From DATAZK01 sp963731205 (lineage in GTDB: Bacteria; Actinomycetota; Actinomycetes; Frankiales; Frankiaceae): a stretch of DNA of 64,000 nucleotides. Below are positions 17,663-26,685 of the stretch, one piece after another; within the stretch, counting starts at the first letter, position 1; every line of letters begins with the position of its first letter. The notes below the pieces were generated by a model, which saw nothing but the letters and a program-made list of their open reading frames with translations, was not told where the DNA came from and ran no database searches. The stretch lies in assembly GCA_963731205.1 (NCBI GenBank), contig CAVSUJ010000002.1, forward strand, positions 2,170,001 to 2,234,000, in the 5' to 3' direction. Both the position numbers and the translations under genes were made by a program.

Positions 17663-19768
17663 GTGGTGAATCGGGGGGTCGGTGAGACCGAAGTTTCCCC
17701 CCCAGCGTCCCCCTCGTCCCCCTCGCGTCCGATCCGCGAAGAGCTGACCCCGCGCCGCACACCCGCCGTGGGCGGCTCGCGAGCCCCCTGGCGGCCGGCC
17801 GTCGGCTCGATCCCCGAGCAGCCCGGCGTCTACCGATTCCGTGATGCGAGCGGCCGGGTCATCTACGTCGGCAAGGCCAAGAGTCTGCGCAGCCGGCTGA
17901 ACTCGTACTTCACGGGTGACCTTCATCCGCGTACCGAGCAGATGGTCCGCACCGCGCGAAGCGTCGACTGGACCGTCGTCTCCACCGAAGTCGAGGCGTT
18001 GCAGCTCGAATACACCTGGATCAAGCAGTACGACCCGCGCTTCAACGTTCGCTACCGCGATGACAAGAGCTATCCCTGGCTCGCAGTCACGCTCGATGAG
18101 GATGTCCCGCGGTTGCAGGTGATGCGCGGGCCCAAGCGCAAGGGCGTCCGCTACTTCGGCCCCTACTCGCACGCCTGGGCGATCCGCGAGACGTTGGATC
18201 TGCTGCTGCGGGTGTTTCCGGCCCGCACGTGCAGCAAGGGCGTCTTCAAGCGGGCCGAGCAGGTCGGCCGGCCTTGCCTGTTCGGCTACATCGACAAATG
18301 TTCGGCGCCGTGCGTCGGGCGGGTGAGCACCGAGGAACACCGCGAGATCGTCAACGATTTCTGCGATTTTCTCGCCGGCCAGACCAACCGTTTCCTGCGC
18401 CGGCTCGAGGTGCAGATGCGCGAGGCCGCCGACGAGCAGGAGTACGAGCGGGCCGCCCGGCTTCGTGACGACATCGGTGCGCTGCGCCGGGCGATCGAGA
18501 AGCAGGCAGTCGTGCTCTCCGACGACACCGACGCCGATGCTGTCGCCTTCGCCCAGGACGAGCTCGAGGCAGCAGTCTTCGTCTTCCACGTACGTGGCGG
18601 CCGGGTACGCGGGCAGCGCGGCTACGTCGTCGACAAGGTCGACGGGGAGGACCTGCCGGAGCTCGTCGAGCGGTTCGTCTCGCAGGCCTACCTGGTCGAC
18701 GGATACGACGTGCCGCGCGAGGTGCTCGTGCCCGCCGCTCCGGCGGATGCTGATGTGGTCGCCGAGCTGTTGAGCTTGCAGCGGGGCAGCCGGGTGGAGA
18801 TCCGGGTGCCCCAGCGCGGCGACAAGCGTTCGCTGCTGGAAACCGTCGGGCGCAACGCGCAACAGGCCTTCACGCAACACAAGCTGCGACGGGCCAGCGA
18901 CCTTTCGGCCCGCTCCCGGGCCCTCTCGGAATTGCAGGAGGCGCTCGGCCTCGCCGAGGCGCCGCTACGGATCGAATGCTTCGACGTCTCGAGCCTGCAG
19001 GGCACCAGCGTCGTCGCGTCGATGGTGGTCTTCGAGGACGGGATCCCGCGCAAGTCCGAATACCGCCGCTTCGCCATTCGCGGCGCCGGCAATCCCGAAC
19101 AGGCCGAAAACCACGGCGGGGCGCGGGTCACCGTCGAGGGCGGCGATGTCGACTGGCTCTACGAAGCAGTCCGCCGTCGCTTCGCCCGCTACCTCGACGA
19201 GACCTCGGCCGGCGCTGACCCGGCGGCAGCAGAAATCGACCCTGAAAAAGTCGAGGCCGTCGACACCGGACCGAGAAAGTTCGCGTATCCGCCGAACCTT
19301 GTCGTGGTCGACGGCGGCTTCCCTCAGGTGAACGCGGGAGCTGCCGCGCTCGAGGATCTCGGGATCGCCGATGTGGCGATCTGCGGGCTGGCGAAGCGGC
19401 TCGAGGAGGTCTGGGTGCCGGGCGATCCCGACCCGATCATCCTTCCGCGTACGAGCGAAGGTCTGTATCTGCTGCAGCGCGTACGCGACGAGGCGCATCG
19501 GTTCGCCATCACTTATCACCGGCAGAAGCGTTCCAAGTCGATGGTGGAAAGCGTGCTGGACGGGGTCCCGGGCCTGGGCGAGACCCGGCGGAAGGCGTTG
19601 CTGGCGCGCTTCGGATCGCTCAAACGGCTGCGCGCGGCGACGGTCGAGGAGATCACCGAGGTGTCCGGGATCGGTCCGCGTACGGCGGAAGCGATCGTGG
19701 CCGCGCTGGCCGGCAAACCTGCCGAACCCGCCGTGGATCCGACGACCGGAGAGGTGCTGCCCGCGTGA
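17663..19768 (+). CDS. uvrC: Excinuclease ABC subunit UvrC
   Basis: Dual-incision nuclease of nucleotide excision repair. It has an N-terminal GIY-YIG domain (PGVYRFRDASGRVIYVGKA), a Cys-containing linker (CLFGYIDKCSAPCVG), and a UVR motif binding UvrB (about residues 245-280). An RNase H-like C-terminal nuclease domain (ECFDVSSLQGTSVVASMVVF, VVDGGFPQVNA) and two helix-hairpin-helix repeats at the end follow. The start is uncertain: GTG 17663 or 17666 gives about 700 residues, a little longer than typical. The open frame extends to 17324 but that part overlaps the SsgA-like gene and is not conserved. Its stop overlaps rapZ (GTGA). Confidence 0.95.
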   Translation: MVNRGVGETEVSPPASPSSPSRPIREELTPRRTPAVGGSRAPWRPAVGSIPEQPGVYRFRDASGRVIYVGKAKSLRSRLNSYFTGDLHPRTEQMVRTARSVDWTVVSTEVEALQLEYTWIKQYDPRFNVRYRDDKSYPWLAVTLDEDVPRLQVMRGPKRKGVRYFGPYSHAWAIRETLDLLLRVFPARTCSKGVFKRAEQVGRPCLFGYIDKCSAPCVGRVSTEEHREIVNDFCDFLAGQTNRFLRRLEVQMREAADEQEYERAARLRDDIGALRRAIEKQAVVLSDDTDADAVAFAQDELEAAVFVFHVRGGRVRGQRGYVVDKVDGEDLPELVERFVSQAYLVDGYDVPREVLVPAAPADADVVAELLSLQRGSRVEIRVPQRGDKRSLLETVGRNAQQAFTQHKLRRASDLSARSRALSELQEALGLAEAPLRIECFDVSSLQGTSVVASMVVFEDGIPRKSEYRRFAIRGAGNPEQAENHGGARVTVEGGDVDWLYEAVRRRFARYLDETSAGADPAAAEIDPEKVEAVDTGPRKFAYPPNLVVVDGGFPQVNAGAAALEDLGIADVAICGLAKRLEEVWVPGDPDPIILPRTSEGLYLLQRVRDEAHRFAITYHRQKRSKSMVESVLDGVPGLGETRRKALLARFGSLKRLRAATVEEITEVSGIGPRTAEAIVAALAGKPAEPAVDPTTGEVLPA

Positions 19769-20661
19769 CCGGGACTCCTACCACGCAGGCCTCGGCGCCG
19801 ACCCCGGTGCAGCTGGCGATCATCACCGGCCTGTCCGGCGCCGGCCGGAGCACGGCCGCGAAATGTCTGGAGGATCTCGGCTGGTTCGTCGTCGACAACC
19901 TGCCGCCCGCGCTGCTGCCGACGCTGGCCGAGCTCGGCATCCGCTCGCAGGGCACGGTCGACCGCATCGCTGCAGTCGTCGACGTCCGTGGCCGGGCGTT
20001 CTTCGCCGACCTCCGCGAAGCTCTTCGCACCCTCGACGAGCGGGGGACGCGGCCTCGCATCCTCTTCCTCGAGGCGTCGGACCGGGCGCTGGTGAGCCGG
20101 TTCGAGAGCGTGCGCCGCCCGCATCCGCTGCGCCAGCGTGACCCGCTCGTCGAAGGGATCACGGCGGAGCGGGCGCTGCTCACGGAATTGCGCGGCGAAG
20201 CCGATCTCGTCCTCGACACCACCGACCTGAATGTCCATCAATTACGGGAAAAGATAGACGCCGCCTTCGGTACGCCAGGGCGGCCGGTGTTGCACGCGAC
20301 GGTCATGTCGTTCGGCTTCAAGTACGGCCTGCCGCTCGACGCCGACGTCGTGCTCGACTGCCGCTTCCTGCCCAACCCGCACTGGGTGGAGGGCTTGCGC
20401 GGGCAGACCGGCCTCGATCCCGAGGTGCGCGAGTACGTCTACAGCCGGCCGGGTGCGGCGGACTTCCTGGCGCGCAGTGACGAGCTGCTGGCGATCATCC
20501 GGGCGGGATACGAGCAGGAGGGCAAGCGCTTCCTGACGCTGGCCGTCGGCTGCACCGGCGGACGCCATCGAAGCGTCGCCATCGCCACGGCGCTCGCCGA
20601 TCAGCTGGTGGAGTCGGGCGTCGAAGTCCGCGTGGTCCATCGTGATCTGGGGCGCGAATGA
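19765..20661 (+). CDS. rapZ: RNase adapter/nucleotide-binding protein RapZ (YvcJ family)
   Basis: 298-residue P-loop protein. The Walker A variant GLSGAGRSTAAK is near residue 24, followed by GWFVVDNLPP. The C-terminal domain carries FGFKYGLP, DCRFLPNPHW and the conserved CTGGRHRSV. In E. coli RapZ directs RNase E to GlmZ sRNA; in Gram-positives the YvcJ relatives bind GTP and amino-sugar metabolites. The actinobacterial role is less clear. It is translationally coupled to uvrC (GTGA) and yvcK (overlap at 20658-20661), the usual rapZ-yvcK-whiA triad. Confidence 0.94.
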   Translation: MTGTPTTQASAPTPVQLAIITGLSGAGRSTAAKCLEDLGWFVVDNLPPALLPTLAELGIRSQGTVDRIAAVVDVRGRAFFADLREALRTLDERGTRPRILFLEASDRALVSRFESVRRPHPLRQRDPLVEGITAERALLTELRGEADLVLDTTDLNVHQLREKIDAAFGTPGRPVLHATVMSFGFKYGLPLDADVVLDCRFLPNPHWVEGLRGQTGLDPEVREYVYSRPGAADFLARSDELLAIIRAGYEQEGKRFLTLAVGCTGGRHRSVAIATALADQLVESGVEVRVVHRDLGRE

Positions 20662-21599
20662 GCGAACCTGCTGTCGTCGCGTTCGGCGGCGGTCACGGAC
20701 TCGCCGCGAGCCTGGCCGCGCTGCGCCGGGTGACCGCGCGGCTGACGGCGATCGTGACGGTGGCCGATGACGGGGGCTCTTCCGGACGGCTGCGCCAGGA
20801 GCTCGGCGCGTTGCCGCCGGGCGATCTGCGCATGGCTCTGGTCGCTCTCGCCGAGCGCGAAGGAAAGGCCGCGCTCTGGGCCGATGCTTTCCAGCACCGC
20901 TTCGGCGGCGATGGCGAACTCGCCGGCCACGCCATGGGCAACCTCATCCTGACCGCGCTCGCGACGGAGACCGGCGACCCGGTCCGGGCTCTCGATGCGG
21001 CGGCCGAATTGCTCGGCTGCCGGGGACGTGTGCTCCCGCTGTCGCCGAAGCCGGTCGACATCATCGCCGGGGTGAAGGAGCAGTCCGGCCGCACCACCTC
21101 GGTGCGAGGTCAGGTGGCCGTCGCCACGACGACCGGCCGGGTCGAGACGGTCGAGCTGGTGCCGAGTGCACCTCCGGCCTGCCCCGAAGCCCTGGCTGCC
21201 GTCGCCGCCGCCGATGCTCTCGTCCTCGGTCCCGGGTCGCTGTTCACCAGCGTCATGCCGCACCTGCTCTCGCCCGTCATGGCGGAAGCGATCTTCACCG
21301 CTGCGGGAAAGCGCATTCTCGTTCTGAATATTGCTGCCCAGCCAGGTGAAACCACGGGCTTTGCCCCCCATACTCATCTTGAGGAGATCGCTCGGCTCGT
21401 TCCGGCCTTGCGACTGGACGCGGTCATCGCCGACCCCCGGGTCGTTCCCGATCTGGAGAGCCTGCGGCTCGCGTCCGACGCTCTCGGAGCGGTGCTGATC
21501 CTGGCGCCGGTGGCGATCTCGGACAAGCCCCACCACGATCCGGTGACGCTGGCAGCGGCGTTCCGCCGGGTCATGAACGAAGTACCTGCCGAAGGCTAG
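20658..21599 (+). CDS. yvcK: Gluconeogenesis factor YvcK/CuvA (CofD-like)
   Basis: 313-residue CofD/YvcK-family protein. The nucleotide-binding N-terminus reads GGGHGLAASLAALRR, then VADDGGSSGRLR, GDLRMAL and GNLILTAL. The late LGPGSLFTSVMPHLL block is typical. In Bacillus and mycobacteria this UDP-sugar-binding protein links carbon source to cell shape and peptidoglycan synthesis. It begins inside the end of rapZ and precedes whiA by 58 bases. Confidence 0.94.
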   Translation: MSEPAVVAFGGGHGLAASLAALRRVTARLTAIVTVADDGGSSGRLRQELGALPPGDLRMALVALAEREGKAALWADAFQHRFGGDGELAGHAMGNLILTALATETGDPVRALDAAAELLGCRGRVLPLSPKPVDIIAGVKEQSGRTTSVRGQVAVATTTGRVETVELVPSAPPACPEALAAVAAADALVLGPGSLFTSVMPHLLSPVMAEAIFTAAGKRILVLNIAAQPGETTGFAPHTHLEEIARLVPALRLDAVIADPRVVPDLESLRLASDALGAVLILAPVAISDKPHHDPVTLAAAFRRVMNEVPAEG

Positions 21600-21657
21600 A
21601 GACACGTCGAGCTGAAACCAATTAGGGTTCCCCAGCAGGCGAAGAAGGAGACTGTGC

Positions 21658-22707
21658 GTGGCTGCGATGACACCGACGGTGAAAGACGAGTTGAGTCGAC
21701 TCCCGACGGGAAAAGCCTGCTGTCGTCGCGCCGAGATGGCGGTCATCCTGCGGTTCGCCGGGGGATTGCATCTGGCTAACGGCCGCGTCGTCGTGGAAGC
21801 CGAACTCGACACGGCTTCCGTTGCTCGCCGGCTGCGCCAGGAGATCGCCGAAGTCTTCGGCCATCCTTCGGAGATTGCGATGCTCGCCGCCGGCGGACTT
21901 CGCCGCAGCGCCCGCTGGCTGATTCGCGTCGACCGCGGCGGCGAGGCACTTGCCCGCGCGACGGGACTGATCGATCAGCGAGGCCGGCCGGTGCGCGGCT
22001 TGCCGCCCATGATCGTCACCGGCGGCCTGTGTGACGCTGCTGCCGCTTGGCGCGGCGCGTTCCTGGCCCACGGGTCGCTCACCGAACCCGGCAGGTCCTC
22101 CTCGCTCGAGATCACCTCGCCCGGCCCCGAGGCAGCCCTGGCTCTCGTGGGTGCCGCTCGCCGGCTCGGGATCCAGGCCAAGAGCAAGCAGGTGCGCGGG
22201 GTCGATCGGGTCGTCATACGAGACGCGGAAGCGATCGGCGCGATGCTCATCCACATGGGCGCGCAGGACAGCGTGCTCGCGTGGGAGGAGCGCCGGATGC
22301 GGCGCGAGGTCCGCGCCACGGCCAACCGGCTCGCCAATTTCGACGACGCCAACCTTCGCCGCTCGGCTCGCGCGGCGGTGGCGGCGGGGGCGCGGGTCTC
22401 CGCTGCCATGGACATCCTCAGCGGAAACGGAAGCAGCAACGGCTCGCTCGAGCCGGGCGCCAACGGCGTCGATGGATCGGGGCTGGAAGCGGCGCCCGAG
22501 CATCTGCTGGCTGCGGGGGAGCTCCGGCTCAAGCATCCGCAGGCGTCGCTGGAGGAATTGGGCGCCCTTGCCGATCCGCCGATGACCAAGGACGCGGTCG
22601 CCGGCCGTATCCGCCGGCTGCTGGCACTCGCCGACAAGCGGGCGATTGCGCTCGGTTTGCCTACGACAGAAGCGGCTGTCAGCCCCGAGCTGCTCGAAGG
22701 AGCCTGA
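21658..22707 (+). CDS. whiA: DNA-binding protein WhiA
   Basis: Sporulation/cell division transcription factor in Streptomyces, widely conserved in Gram-positives. 349 residues: a degenerate LAGLIDADG homing-endonuclease-like domain (about 1-220, including GFLAHGSLTEP-type sequence read here as AFLAHGSLTEP), then a C-terminal helix-turn-helix (about 275-345) with LRLKHPQASLEELGALADPPMTKDA present in part. A Gly/Ser/Asn-rich insert of about 20 residues (around 255-275) separates the two. The GTG at 21658 follows AAGGAG at 21645-21650. Confidence 0.95.
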   Translation: MAAMTPTVKDELSRLPTGKACCRRAEMAVILRFAGGLHLANGRVVVEAELDTASVARRLRQEIAEVFGHPSEIAMLAAGGLRRSARWLIRVDRGGEALARATGLIDQRGRPVRGLPPMIVTGGLCDAAAAWRGAFLAHGSLTEPGRSSSLEITSPGPEAALALVGAARRLGIQAKSKQVRGVDRVVIRDAEAIGAMLIHMGAQDSVLAWEERRMRREVRATANRLANFDDANLRRSARAAVAAGARVSAAMDILSGNGSSNGSLEPGANGVDGSGLEAAPEHLLAAGELRLKHPQASLEELGALADPPMTKDAVAGRIRRLLALADKRAIALGLPTTEAAVSPELLEGA

Positions 22708-22767
22708 TCAGCTCACGGTGAATCGGTAGGCTCCCCGCGTAACCAGCATTCGCGTCCGGAGGCAGCG

Positions 22768-23775
22768 GTGAGCATTCGAGTAGGGGTCAACGGGTTCGGT
22801 CGAATCGGGCGCAATTTCTTTCGCGCCGTATCCGGATCGGCCGGTTCCGATATCGAGATCGTCGCTGTCAACGACCTCACCGATACAGCCACGCTGGCCC
22901 ATCTCTTGAAGTACGACACGGTGCTCGGCCGTTTGGGCAAGACGGTCACGTCGGCGGACGGTTCGATCACCGTCGACGGCGCGGAGATGAAGGTGCTCTC
23001 CGAGCGCGATCCGTCAGCGTTGCCATGGGGCGACCTCGGATGCGACATCGTCCTGGAATCGACCGGCCGGTTCACCAGCCGCGATTCCGCGAGCCAGCAC
23101 CTGTCGGCCGGCGCCAAGAAGGTGATCATCTCGGCGCCCGCGAAGGGCGAGGACATCACCATCGTGATGGGCGTCAACGACGGCGCCTACGACCCCGCTG
23201 CGCACCACGTCATCTCGAATGCCTCGTGCACGACCAACTGTGTGGCGCCGATGGCGAAGGTGCTCGACGAGACGTTCGGCATCGTCCGCGGCCTGATGAC
23301 CACGACTCACGCGTACACCAACGACCAGGTGATCCTGGACTTCCCGCACTCCGACCTGCGCCGGGCGCGGGCGGCCGCGCAGAACATCATCCCGACCACC
23401 ACGGGTGCCGCGAAGGCCACCGCGCTCGTCCTGCCGCAGTTGAAGGGAAAGCTCGACGGCATCGCGATGCGCGTGCCGGTCCCCGACGGTTCGGTCACCG
23501 ACCTCGTCGCGACCCTCGATGCGGAGCCGTCGGCTGCCGAGGTCAACGCGGCGTTCAAGGCGGCGGCCGACGGCCCGCTCAAGGACGTTCTCGTCTACAC
23601 CGAAGACCCGATCGTCTCCAGCGACATCGTGGGCTCGCCGGCCTCGTGCACCTTCGACTCGAGCCTGACCATGACCAGCGGTCCGGTCGTGAAGATCATC
23701 GGCTGGTATGACAACGAATGGGGCTACTCGAGCCGCCTGGTCGACCTGGTCGGCCTCGTCGGCTCCCGGCTGTAG
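22768..23775 (+). CDS. gap: Glyceraldehyde-3-phosphate dehydrogenase, type I
   Basis: NAD-dependent oxidative phosphorylation of glyceraldehyde 3-phosphate in glycolysis. The 335-residue product has the NAD-binding N-terminus VGVNGFGRIGRNFFRA, the catalytic Cys in ASCTTNCVAP, TTTGAAKA, and the C-terminal WYDNEWGYS. The GTG at 22768 is preceded by GGAGG (22758-22762). The acidic residue after beta-2 (VAVNDLTD) favours NAD over NADP. It is the first gene of gap-pgk-tpiA; pgk starts 5 bases after its stop. Confidence 0.97.
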   Translation: MSIRVGVNGFGRIGRNFFRAVSGSAGSDIEIVAVNDLTDTATLAHLLKYDTVLGRLGKTVTSADGSITVDGAEMKVLSERDPSALPWGDLGCDIVLESTGRFTSRDSASQHLSAGAKKVIISAPAKGEDITIVMGVNDGAYDPAAHHVISNASCTTNCVAPMAKVLDETFGIVRGLMTTTHAYTNDQVILDFPHSDLRRARAAAQNIIPTTTGAAKATALVLPQLKGKLDGIAMRVPVPDGSVTDLVATLDAEPSAAEVNAAFKAAADGPLKDVLVYTEDPIVSSDIVGSPASCTFDSSLTMTSGPVVKIIGWYDNEWGYSSRLVDLVGLVGSRL

Positions 23776-23780
23776 CAGCG

Positions 23781-25019
23781 GTGCAATCACTGGCTGATCT
23801 GCTTGCCGCGGGCGTGCGCGGCAAGGTGGTGATCGTCCGCTCCGATCTGAACGTCCCGCTCGACGGATCGAGGGTCGCTGACGAAGGCCGGATCCGCGCC
23901 AGCCTGCCCACCATCAAGTCGCTCGCAGACGCCGGTGCGCGGGTGGTGGTGTGCAGCCACCTCGGACGTCCCAAGGGTGCCTTCGAGGCGAAGTACTCGC
24001 TGGCTCCCGTCGCCGAGCGGATGAGTTCGCTGCTCGGGTGGCCCGTCCCGCTGGCCGATTTCGACCCTGACGCGGGAGTGGTCGGGCCGCCCGCCACCAC
24101 GCTGGTCGCGGGACTCGGCGACAGCGATGTGGCGCTGCTGGAGAATCTGCGCTTCGACGCTGGGGAGACCAGCAAGGACGCCGGGTTGCGGGGCGCCTTC
24201 GGCGACCGGCTCGCGTCGCTCGCCTCGCTCGGCACGTCGCCGGGTGCCTACGTCGACGATGCGTTCGGGGCAGTGCACCGCGCCCACGCGTCGGTCGTCG
24301 AACTTCCGGCCCGGCTGCCGCATTACGCGGGCGGCCTGGTGCTGCGCGAGGTCGAGGTCCTCAAGCGCCTGACCGACGCTGTCGCCCGGCCGTACGTCGT
24401 CATCCTCGGCGGCAGCAAGGTCAGCGACAAGCTCGCCGTCATCGACGCGCTGCTGCCCAAGGTCGACCGGCTCCTCATCGGCGGCGGCATGTGTTTCACG
24501 TTCCTCGCCGCGCAGGGTCATGACGTGGGCGGTTCCCTGCTCGAGGAGCCGATGATCGAGACGTGCGCCCGGCTCCTCGAGGCGGCTGCCGGCCGGATCC
24601 TGCTGCCGAGCGATGTGGTCGTCGCCGCCGAAGTCTCGGCACAGGCGCACGTTCAGGTCGTCGCCGCCGACGCGATCCCCGCCGGGATGAAGGGCCTCGA
24701 CATCGGGCCGGCGAGCGGCGCGCAATTCGCCGCTGCCCTGCAAGGAGCGGCAACGGTCTTCTGGAACGGTCCGATGGGTGTCTTCGAGTTGGAGCCGTTC
24801 GCCGGGGGCACCCGGGCAGTCGCCGAGGCGGTGGCCGGCCTGCCCGACGCGCTGACGGTGGTGGGCGGCGGCGACAGTGCCGCTGCAGTGCGGGCGCTCG
24901 GATTCGACGAGGCGCGCTTCGGCCACATCTCGACCGGCGGCGGCGCGAGCCTCGAGTACTTGGAAGGAAAGGTGCTGCCAGGCCTGGCGGCACTCGACGA
25001 CGACCGCGGCGGCAATTGA
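23781..25019 (+). CDS. pgk: Phosphoglycerate kinase
   Basis: Transfers phosphate from 1,3-bisphosphoglycerate to ADP in glycolysis. The 412-residue two-lobed enzyme has the N-terminal signature VRSDLNVPLDG, CSHLGRPKG, GGSKVSDKL, and the C-terminal nucleotide site FWNGPMGVFE with GGGDSAAAV and STGGGASLEYLEGK. The GTG at 23781 gives the N-terminus expected from mycobacterial homologues; no strong ribosome site precedes it, consistent with coupling to gap. Confidence 0.97.
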   Translation: MQSLADLLAAGVRGKVVIVRSDLNVPLDGSRVADEGRIRASLPTIKSLADAGARVVVCSHLGRPKGAFEAKYSLAPVAERMSSLLGWPVPLADFDPDAGVVGPPATTLVAGLGDSDVALLENLRFDAGETSKDAGLRGAFGDRLASLASLGTSPGAYVDDAFGAVHRAHASVVELPARLPHYAGGLVLREVEVLKRLTDAVARPYVVILGGSKVSDKLAVIDALLPKVDRLLIGGGMCFTFLAAQGHDVGGSLLEEPMIETCARLLEAAAGRILLPSDVVVAAEVSAQAHVQVVAADAIPAGMKGLDIGPASGAQFAAALQGAATVFWNGPMGVFELEPFAGGTRAVAEAVAGLPDALTVVGGGDSAAAVRALGFDEARFGHISTGGGASLEYLEGKVLPGLAALDDDRGGN

Positions 25020-25043
25020 CCCCGTGACAGGTGGAGTGAACTG

Positions 25044-25874
25044 ATGGCGCGTGCGAGCGGGCGCAAGCCCATGATCGCCGGCAACTGGAAGATGAACCTC
25101 ACCCACCTCGAGGCGATCGGACTCGTGCAGAAGATTGCTTTCGGCCTGCGCGAGCGGGAGGCCGAAGAGGTCGAGGTCGCGGTGCTGCCGCCGTTCACCG
25201 CGATTCGCAGTGTCCAGACCCTGATCGAGGGCGACAAGCTGCCGCTGGTCTTCGGCGCCCAGGACCTCTCGACGCACAGCAGCGGTGCCTACACCGGTGA
25301 GATCGCCGGCGCCATGCTCGCCAAGCTCGGCTGCAGCTATGTGACTGTCGGCCACAGCGAGCGTCGCCAGTACCACGGCGAGGACGACGCGACGGTCGCC
25401 GCCAAGGCGCGAGCTGCTTACGCCAACGGTCTGGTCCCGATCATCTGCGTCGGTGAGCCCGAGGCCGTACGGGAAGAGCAGCGCCACGTCGAGCACGTGC
25501 TCGAGTCGCTCACCGGATGTCTCGCGGGCGTTCTGGCCGAGCACATCGAAGAGCCCGACGGCCATCTCGTGATCGCGTACGAGCCGGTGTGGGCGATCGG
25601 CACCGGAAAGACCGCGACGGCGGCCGATGCGCAGGAGATGTGCGCGGCGCTGCGGGTGCGGCTCGGTGAGCTGGTGAGTCCCGCGGCCGCCGAGCGCACC
25701 CGGATCCTTTACGGCGGCTCGGTCAAGGCCGCCAACGCTGCCGAGCTGCTGTCAGAGCCCGACGTCGACGGCGCGCTCGTCGGCGGGGCGAGCCTGATCG
25801 CCGAGGACTTCTGCGGCATCGTGCGCGGCGCCGTCCCGGTGAAGGCCGGAGGCGGGAGTTCGGGCGGCTCGTGA
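25044..25874 (+). CDS. tpiA: Triosephosphate isomerase
   Basis: Interconverts dihydroxyacetone phosphate and glyceraldehyde 3-phosphate. 276 residues with GNWKMN at about 13-18, the catalytic His in VGHSERR, the catalytic Glu in AYEPVWAIGTGKTA, and the phosphate-binding LYGGSVKAANA and VGGASL loops. ATG 25044 follows AGGTGGAGTG. The Gly/Ser tail is slightly longer than usual. The stop overlaps the next gene's GTG. Confidence 0.97.
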   Translation: MARASGRKPMIAGNWKMNLTHLEAIGLVQKIAFGLREREAEEVEVAVLPPFTAIRSVQTLIEGDKLPLVFGAQDLSTHSSGAYTGEIAGAMLAKLGCSYVTVGHSERRQYHGEDDATVAAKARAAYANGLVPIICVGEPEAVREEQRHVEHVLESLTGCLAGVLAEHIEEPDGHLVIAYEPVWAIGTGKTATAADAQEMCAALRVRLGELVSPAAAERTRILYGGSVKAANAAELLSEPDVDGALVGGASLIAEDFCGIVRGAVPVKAGGGSSGGS

Positions 25875-26434
25875 CCCTGCTGCTTCGGCTCGTCGACGAG
25901 CCGGTGGCGGAAGCGATCGTGGCCGGACGCTGTCCGGACGGGTGGCGTTGCGCTCCCGACTATCCGGCTGAGGGTGACCTGGTGGCAGCCGGAATGTTCC
26001 TGGAACGTTGCGCGGCGGGCGTGGATCCGCGCCCGTTCGGCGCCTTCCTGGTGTGTCGGGAGGAGCATCCAGGGGGAGTTGCAGGCACAGAAGTCGGCCG
26101 GGTAGCCGAAGTCACAGCGGGTGCTTGTGTCACAACAGATCTGCCACCGTCGGGAACGATCATCGGCGGCATCGGTTTCCACGGCGGCGTGGACGACCGG
26201 GGGCGGGTCGAAATCGGCTACGGCATCGTGGCCTCCGAGCGCCGAAAAGGCTACGCCACGCAGGCACTTCGGCTACTCATCGAACATGCGCGAGTACTCG
26301 GAGCAGTCACTCTTTTCGCCGAGACCGAGGCCGCGAACGAGCCAAGTCAGCGGGTGCTGACGCGGGTCGGTTTCACCTGTTATGGGCGGGATGAGCGAGC
26401 GGTGCTGTTTGAGCTGGCGTTGGGCTGCCAGTGA
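25871..26434 (+). CDS. GNAT-family N-acetyltransferase
   Basis: 187-residue acetyltransferase of the RimJ/RimL type. The acetyl-CoA-binding motif A is seen as YGIVASERRKGYATQALRL (about 120-138), followed by TEAANEPSQRVLTRVGF, the usual catalytic and core strand region. It is translationally coupled to tpiA (GTGA). The substrate is unknown. A 251-bp gap follows; it contains a small GTGCC/GGCAC hairpin at 26561-26575 and presumably the promoter of the peptide transporter operon. Confidence 0.85.
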   Translation: MTLLLRLVDEPVAEAIVAGRCPDGWRCAPDYPAEGDLVAAGMFLERCAAGVDPRPFGAFLVCREEHPGGVAGTEVGRVAEVTAGACVTTDLPPSGTIIGGIGFHGGVDDRGRVEIGYGIVASERRKGYATQALRLLIEHARVLGAVTLFAETEAANEPSQRVLTRVGFTCYGRDERAVLFELALGCQ

Positions 26435-26685
26435 GATAGCTCGCGAGGGCTCCGCAAGAATCACCCGTTTGGACGCTCAAGACGGGAAAGTTTCCGTCGA
26501 ATGGCGGTTGCGGCAGCGTTCCACCACGGTCACGACTTCACAACATCTCGGGCGCGCCTCGTGCCAGAGAGGCACCAGCCGTGTTCAATTTCCCGCAAAG
26601 CTGTGCAGCAATTGTGAATCGCTCAGGGGTTCTCGGCTGCCGGTCCAGGCGTTGTCGCCCACCGCGGGCAAACGGAAGGATGAGG

